A DNA stretch of 64,000 bases, taken from positions 62,001-126,000 of the forward strand of contig NZ_LGTC01000001.1 in NCBI RefSeq assembly GCF_001262605.1, read 5' to 3'. Numbering within the stretch: position 1 is the stretch's first letter; the number at the start of each line of letters is the position of its first letter. Under the pieces are notes generated by a model, which saw only the letters and a list, made by a program, of their open reading frames with translations, ran no database searches and was not told where the DNA came from. This document shows, piece after piece, positions 50,946 through 60,951 of this stretch. The position numbers were made by a program, and so were the translations under genes. This DNA is from Pseudobacteroides cellulosolvens ATCC 35603 = DSM 2933 (GTDB lineage Bacteria > Bacillota > Clostridia > Acetivibrionales > DSM-2933).

Positions 50946-51479
50946 ATGATAAAAGAGGAAATTATTATAGCAGGTTTTGGCGGACAAGGAATCTTATCTG
51001 CCGGAAGAGTGTTGGCAAATGCAGGATTGATTGAGAAAAGGAATGTTTCATGGCTGCCATCATATGGGCCTGAAATGAGAGGCGGAACAGCCAACTGCAG
51101 TGTGGTAATATCCGATGAGCCAGTAGCATCTCCAATATTAAACAGTGCTTCATCACTTATTGTTATGAACGGTCCATCACTTACAAAGTTTGAAAATTCA
51201 GTCTTAGAGGGTGGCGTTATCATTATAGACAGCTCTTTGGTAGATGTAGAGGTAAAGAGAAAAGATGTCAAAGTTTACAAGATCCCTGCCAGCAAAATGG
51301 CTGATGAGATGGGTAATGTAACATATGCCAACATAATCCTTCTTGGAAAACTCATTGCCCACACAGGTGTAATATCGACAGAGAGCTTTGAAGAATCATT
51401 AAAGAAGGTTTTGCCGGCTAGAAAACATCACATGATACCTGAAGAAATGGAAGCGTTAAAAATGGGTATAAATTTCTAA
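50946..51479 (+). CDS. 2-oxoacid:ferredoxin oxidoreductase, gamma subunit
   Basis: 177 residues. IIIAGFGGQGILSAGRVLA and SYGPEMRGGTANCSVVIS are the standard gamma motifs. 4 bases after the beta gene. A strong terminator ends the operon. Confidence 0.93.
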   Translation: MIKEEIIIAGFGGQGILSAGRVLANAGLIEKRNVSWLPSYGPEMRGGTANCSVVISDEPVASPILNSASSLIVMNGPSLTKFENSVLEGGVIIIDSSLVDVEVKRKDVKVYKIPASKMADEMGNVTYANIILLGKLIAHTGVISTESFEESLKKVLPARKHHMIPEEMEALKMGINF

Positions 51480-51521
51480 TATAATAAGATAATTTATATG
51501 AAAAAGGAATTCAAACATAAT

Positions 51522-51546
51522 AAAAAAGGGCTAAAAGCCCTTTTTT
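51522..51546. terminator. Bidirectional terminator
   Basis: AAAAAAGGGC (51522-51531), TAAAA loop, GCCCTTTTTT (51537-51546). Serves both the rightward oxidoreductase operon and the leftward glutamine synthetase. Confidence 0.9.
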
Positions 51547-51585
51547 GATTTGGAAAATTACTGTGAGTGAATACTACACTATTTA

Positions 51586-53676
51586 TTATATGTTAAAGAG
51601 TAAGTCACTGTATGTGGGTATTGGCCATAAATCTGAATCAACCAATGTTTCAAGCTTGTCAGCATCAGCTCTTACTGCAGTCATCTGTGTAAATACAGTG
51701 TCTCTGTAGTAGCAGGCTTGATTGTATGAGTCTCCATGCATGCTGGCAGCTTTTTCTGTAACCTCCTGAAGGATCTTTATATTCTTTTTCAGGGAGGACA
51801 ATGAAGAAGAAACTTCAGTTAACAGTTCTGTCTGGGCTGAAATATCAGCCTGGATACCAGTATTCTTTATAGCGATTATTGAATTGGCAAGATCGGTTGT
51901 GAAAGCAATAACTGCCGGTACAATCTGACGATTAGCCATTTCAAGTGCTGTTAAAGCTTCAATATTTATTGTTTTGATATAATTTTCGAGGTTTATTTCA
52001 TAACGTGATTCACATTCAGCTTTGCTAAGTACTCCATGCTTGCTCAATACTGACATGTTCTTCTCTGCAATAAGAACAGGAATAGCAGCCACAGTTGAAC
52101 GAATATTTGGAAGGCCTCTTTTTTCAGCTTCTGTAACCCATTCATCAGAGTATCCGTTACCATTGAAGATAACCCTCTTATGGCTCTTGACCATTTCCTT
52201 AAGCAGTGATTGAACATCTTTGTTGAGGTCTTGTGAACCTTCAAGTTTGTCAGCAACCTGGCTTAGTATTTCAGCAACAATTGTATTCAATATAAAGTTA
52301 GCACCGGCAATTGACTGTGATGAACCCACCATTCTGAATTCAAACTTGTTTCCTGTGAAAGCAAAAGGTGATGTTCTGTTTCTATCTGTGGTATCTTTTG
52401 GAAGTGGTGGAAGAGTAGTAACACCAATTGTCAATTCTCCGCCGGATTTTGAGCTTTTAGCTCCGCCGTTCTCAATCTGATCAAGTATGTCTGTAAGCTG
52501 CTCACCGAGGAATATTGAAATTATGGCAGGAGGTGCTTCGTTTGCTCCAAGGCGGTGGTCGTTTCCAGGATTTGCAGCCGAAAGCCTCAATAAATCTGCA
52601 TATTCATCTACCGCTCTTATTACTGAGCAGAGGAATACCAAGAATTGTGCATTATCATGTGGAGTGCTTCCGGGTTCTAAAAGGTTCTGGCCGTCGTTTG
52701 TAGCCATTGACCAGTTGTTGTGTTTACCGGAACCGTTAACGCCTGCAAAAGGTTTTTCATGTTGCAAGCATACCAAACCATGTCTTAATGCTACTTTTTT
52801 CATAAGATCCATAGTAAGCTGATTGTGGTCTGTAGCTATATTTGTAGTTGAGAAAATTGGTGCCAATTCATGCTGTGCAGGAGCAACTTCGTTGTGTTTA
52901 GTCTTTGCAGATATTCCAAGTGCCCACAGCTCTTCATCCAATTCTTTCATGTAATTGGAGATTCTTTCTTTTAGTGAACCAAAGTAATGATCTTCCATTT
53001 CCTGACCTTTAGGAGGCATAGCTCCAAAAAGCGTACGGCCTGTAAAGATAAGGTCCTTACGTGCATCATATAAACTCTTATCAACAAGGAAGTACTCCTG
53101 TTCAGGACCTACAGTGGTTATAACGTTTTGTGCTGTTGTGTTTCCAAATATTTTTAAAATACGCATTGCCTGTTTGTTAAGAGCTTCCATTGAACGGAGC
53201 AGAGGCGTTTTCTTATCCAATGCTTCTCCAGTGTAAGAACAGAATGCTGTAGGTATATATAAAGAGTCATCTTTTATGAAAGCAGGTGAAGTACAATCCC
53301 AAGCAGTGTATCCTCTAGCTTCGAATGTTGCTCTTAGGCCGCCGGATGGGAAAGATGATGCATCAGGCTCACCTTTAATCAATTCTTTGCCTGAAAACTC
53401 AAGTATAACCTTTCCGTCTGAAGTTGGTGAAATAAAGGAATCATGCTTTTCGGCAGTTATTCCTGTCATTGGCTGGAACCAGTGAGTAAAGTGAGTTGCA
53501 CCGTTTTCTATTGCCCAATCCTTCATGGCACTTGCAACAACTTCAGCTACAGCTGGATCTAGCGGAAGACCCTCATCAATTGTCTTTTTCAAAGCTTTAT
53601 ATGTTGCTTTCGGAAGACGCTCCCTCATAGTTGCATCATTGAATACTTTTGAACCAAAAATTTCTGATGGACTCAT
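51586..53676 (-). CDS. glnN: Glutamine synthetase type III
   Basis: 696 residues, the long GSIII class. Conserved segments: [30 protein letters not shown] (metal/ATP), [26 protein letters not shown] (substrate loop), [16 protein letters not shown]. Makes glutamine from glutamate and ammonia with ATP. ATG 53676 has AAAGGGG 7-8 nt upstream; the longer frame to 53703 lacks a site. It sits behind a leader with an intrinsic terminator. Confidence 0.95.
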   Translation of the reverse strand: MSPSEIFGSKVFNDATMRERLPKATYKALKKTIDEGLPLDPAVAEVVASAMKDWAIENGATHFTHWFQPMTGITAEKHDSFISPTSDGKVILEFSGKELIKGEPDASSFPSGGLRATFEARGYTAWDCTSPAFIKDDSLYIPTAFCSYTGEALDKKTPLLRSMEALNKQAMRILKIFGNTTAQNVITTVGPEQEYFLVDKSLYDARKDLIFTGRTLFGAMPPKGQEMEDHYFGSLKERISNYMKELDEELWALGISAKTKHNEVAPAQHELAPIFSTTNIATDHNQLTMDLMKKVALRHGLVCLQHEKPFAGVNGSGKHNNWSMATNDGQNLLEPGSTPHDNAQFLVFLCSVIRAVDEYADLLRLSAANPGNDHRLGANEAPPAIISIFLGEQLTDILDQIENGGAKSSKSGGELTIGVTTLPPLPKDTTDRNRTSPFAFTGNKFEFRMVGSSQSIAGANFILNTIVAEILSQVADKLEGSQDLNKDVQSLLKEMVKSHKRVIFNGNGYSDEWVTEAEKRGLPNIRSTVAAIPVLIAEKNMSVLSKHGVLSKAECESRYEINLENYIKTINIEALTALEMANRQIVPAVIAFTTDLANSIIAIKNTGIQADISAQTELLTEVSSSLSSLKKNIKILQEVTEKAASMHGDSYNQACYYRDTVFTQMTAVRADADKLETLVDSDLWPIPTYSDLLFNI

Positions 53677-53723
53677 GTTTTTAACCCCTTTCTGAATATA
53701 CAATATGATAATATACTTAAGAG

Positions 53724-53880
53724 CAAAATAAAAAGAGCGAATTAAAGTAATTCAAAACGCCCTCGTTTACTCATTAATTAAGCTTCAGTAAATAATTGAC
53801 ATCTTTGCCTATTATTGTGAAGACTATTGTTATAAAATTTTCTTAGCTTTAATAATACCCTGTTTTTAATCAAAATGCAA
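53724..53880 (-). promoter_or_regulatory. glnN promoter and leader terminator
   Basis: On the minus strand: TTGCAT (53880-53875), 17 nt, TATTAT (53857-53852). About 90 nt into the leader, AGGGC and GCTCT arms (53763-53735) with an inner GAATTA/TAATTC stem form a hairpin followed by TTTTTATTTT. The gene starts about 50 nt later. This layout suggests attenuation, perhaps by an ANTAR-type antiterminator or nitrogen signal, but no known RNA motif is clear. Nothing else is seen in 53881-54075. Confidence 0.5.
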
Positions 53881-54075
53881 GATAAAAATTTTGATCATAT
53901 ACAAAAATCACATATTCGTAGTATTATATAAGTATGTTACGTTAATGCTCTATGAAAGGTGTTAATAATTTTTCATTGACAGAGCAGTGATAGTGACTAA
54001 ATGGATTTGTCATAAGCAAATGTAAGGGAATATTTATTCTTTATATATAGTATGGTACGGAATGGAGATTTATTA

Positions 54076-55287
54076 ATGGATATAAACTTTGTGACAATTG
54101 CATTTGTATTGATATTCTTATTACCGATTATATCAGGTGCTTTAAGACCGTTTACAAGGGAGAGAATCTATTACTCACTTGAATCACTGTTTGAAAATAT
54201 GGAGCTTATTCTTTTATTGTTGGTATCGGTATATTTAACTAAAAATATATACTTTGAACATGGGAACGGTATTTTCTACAAAGTATATGAAATGATACCA
54301 CCAGGCCTTAAAAATGTTTTTACCGGAAGGGACATACTTGTGTATGTTTTTAATGTCCCAATCGTACTGGCTATTCTTCTTATTTTAATGTGGCCAATAA
54401 AGGAATTGATTTACAAATTGTTAATTGCACCTGTATCTGAAGCAGTTTATGAATTGCTCAATCCTTTAGGCAACGGGATTAAAGTATTTATTGGCGGTAT
54501 GGTGCAGATTCCGAGATCAATATTGATAACTCTCATAATTGGACTGGGATTGAATTTCTTCAACTATTATTATCAGCATCCCCAGTTATCTAATCTAATG
54601 AAGGAATCTCTAGCCTATAACTTAATATATGACAAAGGGCTTACTCCTATTTTGGATTCAAGTATAGCAAAGAAAATTCCGGTACTCCTAAATGACTCTT
54701 TTGGAAATGCCAGCAGCACAGGGAACTTTATTCCTGTTCCAAACGGTAAACAGGGGGATATGGCAGATCTGGCTAAAAAAATAGCAGGACAAAATGTGAG
54801 GGTAATAGAGTACTTTAACGGAGTTACATTAGATCAGGCAATTAAATCAAATAGTGAAATTGATGATACTGCAAAGAGTATTACAAAAGGTGCTAAAAGT
54901 GATTATGAGAAGGCACAAAAAATATATAAATGGATTACAAGAAATCTCACATATGATTATGATAAGGCTGAAAGAGTAGGCATTAATCCAAGAGGAATAG
55001 AGTCTGGTTCCATAATAGCATTTAAAACCAGAGAAGGAATATGCTTTGATTATTCCTGCCTGTATATTTCCATGTGTCGGGCAACAGGATTAAAGGTCCG
55101 GATGGTTACTGGGCTTGGTTACAGTGGTGTAGCATGGGGTGACCATGCATGGAATCAGGTTTATTCAGTTGATAAGAAAAAGTGGATCAACGTAGATACC
55201 ACTTTTGGAACTATGGCAAACTATTTTGACAGATCTAATTTTGATACAGACCATAAAAATGCAGAAATTCAGGGGGAATGGCAGTAA
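54076..55287 (+). CDS. Transglutaminase-like membrane protein
   Basis: About 403 residues. N-terminal helices (first about 170 residues) precede a transglutaminase core: GICFDYSCLYISMCRATG (catalytic Cys), GDHAWNQVY (His), WINVDTTFG (Asp). Likely a surface protease or peptidoglycan/crosslinking enzyme of the transglutaminase superfamily. ATG 54076 follows GGAG. The stop codon begins a 45-bp array of stop codons. Confidence 0.82.
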   Translation: MDINFVTIAFVLIFLLPIISGALRPFTRERIYYSLESLFENMELILLLLVSVYLTKNIYFEHGNGIFYKVYEMIPPGLKNVFTGRDILVYVFNVPIVLAILLILMWPIKELIYKLLIAPVSEAVYELLNPLGNGIKVFIGGMVQIPRSILITLIIGLGLNFFNYYYQHPQLSNLMKESLAYNLIYDKGLTPILDSSIAKKIPVLLNDSFGNASSTGNFIPVPNGKQGDMADLAKKIAGQNVRVIEYFNGVTLDQAIKSNSEIDDTAKSITKGAKSDYEKAQKIYKWITRNLTYDYDKAERVGINPRGIESGSIIAFKTREGICFDYSCLYISMCRATGLKVRMVTGLGYSGVAWGDHAWNQVYSVDKKKWINVDTTFGTMANYFDRSNFDTDHKNAEIQGEWQ

Positions 55288-55329
55288 TAATAGTAATAAT
55301 AGTAATAATAGTAATAATAGTAATAATAG
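55285..55329 (+). repeat. Tandem repeat (TAATAATAG)x5 made of stop codons
   Basis: Five exact 9-bp units, 45 bp, beginning with the stop codon of the transglutaminase-like gene. In that frame it reads 15 stops in a row. Confidence 0.97.
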
Positions 55330-55337
55330 GCACAATT

Positions 55338-55658
55338 CTATATGAAAGCACCCTTTAATTTTGGCCTGTTTATATAGGCTATATCCTCATAGGTATAGCC
55401 TGACAATAAATGTTCATGCAAATTATTTGTTTCTAAAATATCCTCAATCTTATGAACATGACCATTGGCAGTTTTAATCGGGAACCCTGTGAACCCGGAA
55501 AAATAATGTGTATGGTTGCTGTATGAAGATACACCATAAAAGAAGTGTATATGGAATGAGTTTATTCCAAGCATACTGTCGGTATACCCTTTTACTTTGT
55601 GTTTATGCCCCTTTGAAGTTTTGGAATCTATTTTGTATTCATGTATATGAGGATTCAT
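55338..55658 (-). CDS. YmaF-like His-rich protein
   Basis: 106 residues, ATG 55658 with GGAGGT 6 nt upstream. Repeated His-containing turns (HIHEYK, GHKHKVKGYTD, FHIHFFYGVSSY, NGHVHKI, LHEHLLSGYT) match YmaF-family small proteins and suggest metal binding. Function unknown. Confidence 0.78.
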   Translation of the reverse strand: MNPHIHEYKIDSKTSKGHKHKVKGYTDSMLGINSFHIHFFYGVSSYSNHTHYFSGFTGFPIKTANGHVHKIEDILETNNLHEHLLSGYTYEDIAYINRPKLKGAFI

Positions 55659-55670
55659 AAGTACCTCCAT

Positions 55671-55943
55671 ATTAATACTGTTTATCTACAGATATCGAAC
55701 TGTAAAATAGTTATATCTATTTTATCTATATTAAATTGTGCAATTTATCAAAATTTATTATTATTATTTTCTGCCATGTTTTTATGCACCTTGTCTCATT
55801 TAAAATAATATGGTATAATTTCTTGCACGTAATTTATAGTATATAAATTACATTAGGTAACAATTGTATGCCATATCTTAGATTAATCACTTTTAATCTA
55901 TTGTGAATATAATTGAAATTTTTTATGATAGAAAGGGATTTTT
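55671..55943. other. AT-rich intergenic region upstream of typA
   Basis: Between divergent genes. Very AT-rich; should hold promoters for both directions, but no hexamer pair is strong enough to assign. No hairpin or RNA gene noticed. Confidence 0.35.
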
Positions 55944-57767
55944 GTGAATAGTATTAGAGAAAATTTAAGAAATATTGCAATTATTGCACACGTTGATCAC
56001 GGTAAGACTACGCTTGTTGATGTTATGCTGAGACAAAGCGGTATATTCAGAGAAAATGAGCAGGTTCAGGAAAGGGTTATGGACTCGAATGACCTTGAAA
56101 GGGAGAGGGGAATAACCATTCTTGCCAAGAATACGGCAGTATGTTACAAGGATACAAAGATAAACATAGTGGATACACCTGGACATGCGGACTTCGGCGG
56201 TGAAGTGGAACGTATATTAAAGATGGTTGATGGTGTATTGCTCTTGGTTGATGCTTTTGACGGGCCAATGCCCCAGACTAGATTTGTTCTTAGAAAAGCT
56301 CTGCAGCTGAACCTAAAGCCTATAGTGGTCATCAATAAGATTGATAGGCCTGAAGCAAGACCAATGGAAGTTATTGATGAAGTTTTGGAATTGTTTATAG
56401 AACTCGGTGCTGATGATGAGCAGTTGGAATTTCCGGTTGTATATGCATCTGCAAGAGATGGTTATGCTAATTTGGAATTGAATGATGGAGGCACAAATTT
56501 GGAGCCTTTGTTTGAGACCATACTAAAAAATGTTCCAGCCCCTAAGGGATCTTCAGATGAGCCTCTTCAGCTTCTGGTATCAAGCATAGACTATGACGAA
56601 TATGTTGGAAGGATTGCCATAGGAAGAGTTGAGAGAGGAACAATCAAGGTTGGACAGCAGGCAGTTACATGTAGGATAGACGGATCTCTTTTTAATATGA
56701 GAATAAGCAGATTATATATGTTTGAAGGGTTAAGAAGGGCTGAGGCAAACGAGGCGACATTTGGCGACATTGTTGCGGTTTCAGGGGTTGGAGATATAAC
56801 AATCGGTGAGACAATTTGTGATGTAGATTGCCCTGAAGCACTTCCGTTTATCGAGATAGACGAACCAACCATAAATATGACATTCAGTGTTAACAACAGT
56901 CCGTTTGCAGGACGTGAAGGTACTTTCGTCACATCCAGGCATTTGAGGGACAGGCTTTTTAAGGAACTTGAGACAAATTTAAGCTTAAGGGTTGAAGAAA
57001 CAGAATCGGCCGACTCCTTCAAGGTGTCTGGAAGAGGAGAACTGCATCTTTCAATACTCATTGAAACAATGAGAAGACAGGGATATGAGTTTCAGGTTTC
57101 CAAGCCAAAAGTTATTTTCAAGGAGATTGACGGGGTTGAGCAAGAGCCTATTGAGCATTTGACAATAGATGTACCAGAAGATTTTATGGGTGTTGTTATG
57201 GAGAAGCTTGGAACAAGAAGAGCTGAGATGATAAACATGCACTCATCCAATCAGGGGTATATGAGGCTTGAATTCAAGATTCCGGCTAGAGGTCTTATAG
57301 GGTATAGATCGGAGTTTATGACAGACACAAAAGGAAACGGTATTATGAATCACATTTTCCATGGATATGAACCATTTAAGGGAGAGATATTTGGAAGACA
57401 AAGAGGTTCCATAATAGCATGGGAAGATGGGGAAGCTGTAACATACGGGCTTTACAATGCTCAGGATAGGGGAACATTATTTATCGAACCTGGTCTAAAG
57501 GTATATGAGGGTATGGTTGTTGGAGAAAATGCAAGAGCCGAGGATATAGTAATAAATGTTTGCAAAAAGAAACATGTAACAAACATGAGAGCATCCGGTT
57601 CAGATGAAGCATTAAGGCTTACACCGCCTCGCCAGATGAGTCTTGAACAATGCCTTGAATTTATAGCTGATGACGAACTTGTTGAGATAACTCCAAAGAA
57701 TATAAGAATCAGAAAGAGAATTTTAGATACAGAAATGAGAGCAAAATACAAAAGTAAGCTAGGTTAG
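55944..57767 (+). CDS. typA: Ribosome-associated GTPase TypA/BipA
   Basis: 607 residues. GTPase motifs: AHVDHGKTTLVD (G1), DTPGHADFGGEVER (G3), NKIDRP (G4); EF-G-like domains follow, ending with the BipA-specific C-terminus (ALRLTPPRQMSLEQCLEFI). Helps 50S assembly and stress growth. GTG 55944 after AAAGGGA. Confidence 0.96.
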   Translation: MNSIRENLRNIAIIAHVDHGKTTLVDVMLRQSGIFRENEQVQERVMDSNDLERERGITILAKNTAVCYKDTKINIVDTPGHADFGGEVERILKMVDGVLLLVDAFDGPMPQTRFVLRKALQLNLKPIVVINKIDRPEARPMEVIDEVLELFIELGADDEQLEFPVVYASARDGYANLELNDGGTNLEPLFETILKNVPAPKGSSDEPLQLLVSSIDYDEYVGRIAIGRVERGTIKVGQQAVTCRIDGSLFNMRISRLYMFEGLRRAEANEATFGDIVAVSGVGDITIGETICDVDCPEALPFIEIDEPTINMTFSVNNSPFAGREGTFVTSRHLRDRLFKELETNLSLRVEETESADSFKVSGRGELHLSILIETMRRQGYEFQVSKPKVIFKEIDGVEQEPIEHLTIDVPEDFMGVVMEKLGTRRAEMINMHSSNQGYMRLEFKIPARGLIGYRSEFMTDTKGNGIMNHIFHGYEPFKGEIFGRQRGSIIAWEDGEAVTYGLYNAQDRGTLFIEPGLKVYEGMVVGENARAEDIVINVCKKKHVTNMRASGSDEALRLTPPRQMSLEQCLEFIADDELVEITPKNIRIRKRILDTEMRAKYKSKLG

Positions 57768-57813
57768 ATTAAAAGCTTTTAAAAAGCGATTATTGTGTAA
57801 AGTGGTGGTTGAT

Positions 57814-58905
57814 TTGGGTAATTCTAAAAAAGCAGTTAAAAAGAAAAAGTTCATAATAAGATTTGTAATAATTTTATCTCTTATTTGTGTGTTTTTTACT
57901 AGTGCTGCGTTTTCATACAACTATGTATTGAGAAACCAGGATGATAGTCTTGATAAACCATTACCCGTCATTCCTGAAAGCAAGGGGATACAATTTGAGG
58001 TTCCAAGAGGGGCTACATCAGCTCAGATTACTGATAAGCTTGCTGAAGAGGGGATAATTAAAAATACCTTTATGTTTAAGATGATATCAAAGATAAACGG
58101 ATTTGATGGAACATATAAGTCCGGGACCCATATACTAAGCAAAGACTTGGATTATGATTCCTTGATGAGAATTTTATCCAGCGATCCTGTTACTTCAAAG
58201 GTATTAATACCTGAAGGATATACCTTAAATCAGATTACTGACAAGCTTTACAAGGATAAGCTTATTGATAAGGCTAAATTTGCAAATGTAGCATTAAATG
58301 AGAAGTTCGATTACAAGTTTTTAAAGGGCATACCTCAAAGAGAGAAAAGGTTGGAAGGTTACTTATTTCCCGATACTTACAATTTTGATGTGAAGAGCGG
58401 AGAAAAAGCCATCATAGACCGGATGCTATCAAGATTTGATGAAGTTTTCAAACCTGAGTATTATGAAAAGGCAAAAGCATTAGGTTTAACAGTTCATGAA
58501 GTGATAATTCTAGCATCAATAATTGAGAGGGAAGCTAAAGAATATGAGGAGAGAAGGCTTATATCGGGAGTTTTCTATAACAGGCTTAAAAGCAAGAATC
58601 CGATACATAAAAAGCTTCAATCCTGTGCAACAATACAATATATATTATTAAACAAGACTGGCGAGGTTAAACCAAAATTGACAGACGCCGATACAAAGAT
58701 AAACGACCCCTATAACACATATTTGCATGAAGGGTTGCCGCCTGGTCCCATATGCTGTCCTGGTAAGGAATCTATTGAAGCAGCTTTAGAGCCTGAAACA
58801 ACAGATTATTACTACTTCGTGTCAAAAGGGGACGGTACCCATGAATTTTCCACAACTTTAAGCCAGCATCAAGCAGCTGTGAAAAAGTATGGTTTGTTCA
58901 ACTGA
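57814..58905 (+). CDS. mltG: Endolytic transglycosylase MltG
   Basis: About 363 residues. One N-terminal helix, a LysM-like domain (FEVPRGATSAQITDKLAEEG), and the YceG catalytic core with VHEVIILASIIEREA (catalytic Glu) and LPPGPICCPGKESI. Cuts nascent peptidoglycan. TTG 57814 lies 5 nt after AGTGGTGG and is preferred over TTG 57793. First of a cluster also seen in other Firmicutes (yrrL-yrrM-yrrN/O order). Confidence 0.92.
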   Translation: MGNSKKAVKKKKFIIRFVIILSLICVFFTSAAFSYNYVLRNQDDSLDKPLPVIPESKGIQFEVPRGATSAQITDKLAEEGIIKNTFMFKMISKINGFDGTYKSGTHILSKDLDYDSLMRILSSDPVTSKVLIPEGYTLNQITDKLYKDKLIDKAKFANVALNEKFDYKFLKGIPQREKRLEGYLFPDTYNFDVKSGEKAIIDRMLSRFDEVFKPEYYEKAKALGLTVHEVIILASIIEREAKEYEERRLISGVFYNRLKSKNPIHKKLQSCATIQYILLNKTGEVKPKLTDADTKINDPYNTYLHEGLPPGPICCPGKESIEAALEPETTDYYYFVSKGDGTHEFSTTLSQHQAAVKKYGLFN

Positions 58906-59002
58906 TTGCTTATTAGAGTTATATGCTTAAATATAACAAAATTGTTGTGAGGCCATGTGCCTCACAATTTTTATAGAATTAAAGCCGGAGACATATGTTA
59001 TT

Positions 59003-59641
59003 ATGATTATTTATGACTATATCAATGATTATATCAGGAATACTATTAAGGAAAATGATATCATACTAAAAGAACTTGAGATGTTTGCAAAGGAAAATCA
59101 TGTTCCCATTATCCAGCCGGAAGTTGCAAAGCTGCTTTTGGTTACAGGCAAACTTCTTAAGCCTAAGAGAATACTTGAAGTTGGAACTGCTATAGGTTAT
59201 TCGGCCATTATTCTATCAAAGGTTTTGGATAAAGGTGGAAAAATAGATACAGTGGACAGGTATGAGCTCATGATAGACCGTGCCAGGGTAAATATAAAAA
59301 GGGCGGGTCTTGAGGATACGGTAAATATCATAGTAGGTGATGCTGTTGATGTCCTTAAGTGCCTTGATAAAAAATACGATATGATATTTTTAGACGCAGC
59401 AAAGGGGCAGTATCCCGAGTTTTTGCCTGAATGTATGAGGATGCTTAATAAAGGCGGGCTTTTGTTTTCTGATAATGTTCTTTACAAGGGCATGGTAGCA
59501 AATGATGATCTTGTTGTAAGGAGAAAGAAAACAATTGTAAAAAGGCTCAGGGATTTTCTAAGCACAATATGTGAAAGTGAAGAGCTCGATACCAGCATAC
59601 TGCCTGTAGGCGACGGAGTTGCTTTAAGTTATAAAAAGTAA
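59003..59641 (+). CDS. Class I O-methyltransferase (TrmR/YrrM-like)
   Basis: 212 residues from ATG 59003. SAM motif LEVGTAIGYSAIILS, DTVDRYELMIDRA, and MIFLDAAKGQYPEF with SDNVLYKGMV. The neighbourhood (mltG, U32 peptidase) matches the YrrM tRNA uridine-34 O-methyltransferase context in Bacillus. The start is uncertain because the GGAG box is about 12 nt away. Confidence 0.82.
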   Translation: MIIYDYINDYIRNTIKENDIILKELEMFAKENHVPIIQPEVAKLLLVTGKLLKPKRILEVGTAIGYSAIILSKVLDKGGKIDTVDRYELMIDRARVNIKRAGLEDTVNIIVGDAVDVLKCLDKKYDMIFLDAAKGQYPEFLPECMRMLNKGGLLFSDNVLYKGMVANDDLVVRRKKTIVKRLRDFLSTICESEELDTSILPVGDGVALSYKK

Positions 59642-59658
59642 GCATGGGAGATGTAAGT

Positions 59659-60882
59659 ATGAAAAAAGTAGAATTGCTGGCACCGGCGGGCAGCCTTGAA
59701 AAACTCAAAATGGCTGTTCTTTATGGGGCTGATGCTGTTTATATAGGAGGGGAAGAATTCGGCCTTAGAGCTTCAGCTGAGAATTTCAGCAGGGAAGAAA
59801 TGATGGAGGGTATTAAATTTGCCCATGAAAGAGGTAAGAAGGTTTACCTGACCATGAACATAATTCCCCATAATGAAGATCTGGCCAATATGCCTCAGTT
59901 TGTTAATGAAGCTAATAATATGGGTGTTGATGCAGTTATACTATCAGATCCGGGTACATTTTCCATTGTGAAGGAAAACGCATCTGGCATGGAAGTTCAC
60001 TTGAGTACCCAGGCAAACAACACCAACTGGATGAGCGCAAAGTTTTGGTATGATCATGGTGTAAGAAGAATTATTTTGGCAAGGGAGCTCTCTCTTTCTG
60101 AAATACAGGAAATCCGCCATAAGCTGCCAGAGGACCTTGAGTTGGAGATATTTGTGCATGGTGCAATGTGTATATCATACTCCGGAAGGTGTCTATTAAG
60201 TAATTATATGACAGGCCGTGATTCCAACAAAGGATATTGTGCACACCCATGCAGGTGGAAGTATCATCTGGTTGAAGAAAAACGACCTGGTGAGTATATG
60301 CCAGTTTTCGAGAATGAAAGAGGAACCTTTATATACAATTCTAAGGATCTGTGTATGATAGAATATATTCCGGACATTATAAGAACAGGTGTCACAAGTT
60401 TAAAGATAGAAGGCCGTATGAAAAGCTCTTACTATGTTGCAACTATTGTAAAAGCTTACAGGGATGCCATTGATGCATATTATGAGAATCCTTCAAATTA
60501 TAGTTTTGACCCACATTGGATGGAGGAGCTTTCAAAAGCAAGCCATAGGGAGTATTCAACAGGTTTTTATCTTGGCAAACCTACAGGTAAGGGACAGATA
60601 TACCACACCAGCTCATATATAAGGGAGTATGAATTTATTGGAATTGTACTGGAATATGACAAAAATACCGGTATAGCTAAAATAGAACAGAGAAACAGGA
60701 TGTTTGTGGGAGATGAAATTGAAGTAGTAAGGCCATTGGGAAAATACTTTACACAGAAAATCAAAGCCATGAAGGATGAGGAAGGCAATGACATAGATGT
60801 AGCACCACATCCGCAGATGATCCTATACATGCACATGGAGGAGCCTGTTGAAGAATTTACCATGCTCCGAAAAAAAGCCTAA
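59659..60882 (+). CDS. U32-family peptidase-like protein (tRNA hydroxylation type)
   Basis: 407 residues. VELLAPAGSLEKLKMAVLYG and the U32 signature EIFVHGAMCISYSGRCLLSN, with Cys residues (GYCAHPCRWKY) expected to hold an iron-sulfur cluster. Relatives (TrhP/YrrN-O) make 5-hydroxyuridine in tRNA, the substrate for the preceding methyltransferase. ATG 59659 is 8 nt after GGGAG. Confidence 0.88.
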   Translation: MKKVELLAPAGSLEKLKMAVLYGADAVYIGGEEFGLRASAENFSREEMMEGIKFAHERGKKVYLTMNIIPHNEDLANMPQFVNEANNMGVDAVILSDPGTFSIVKENASGMEVHLSTQANNTNWMSAKFWYDHGVRRIILARELSLSEIQEIRHKLPEDLELEIFVHGAMCISYSGRCLLSNYMTGRDSNKGYCAHPCRWKYHLVEEKRPGEYMPVFENERGTFIYNSKDLCMIEYIPDIIRTGVTSLKIEGRMKSSYYVATIVKAYRDAIDAYYENPSNYSFDPHWMEELSKASHREYSTGFYLGKPTGKGQIYHTSSYIREYEFIGIVLEYDKNTGIAKIEQRNRMFVGDEIEVVRPLGKYFTQKIKAMKDEEGNDIDVAPHPQMILYMHMEEPVEEFTMLRKKA

Positions 60883-60901
60883 TAAAACAATATGAATACA
60901 C

Positions 60902-60951
60902 ATCCTCTTTCCAGGTAAAAATAAGAGAAATTACCTGGAAAGAGGATTTTT
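60902..60951 (+). terminator. 17-bp terminator hairpin that also contains the PBP ribosome binding site
   Basis: ATCCTCTTTCCAGGTAA (60902-60918) pairs perfectly with 60931-60947 over a 12-nt loop and is followed by TTTTT (60947-60951). The only Shine-Dalgarno of the next gene, GGAAAGAGG (60938-60945), is inside the 3' arm, and its ATG begins right after the T-tract. Confidence 0.85.
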
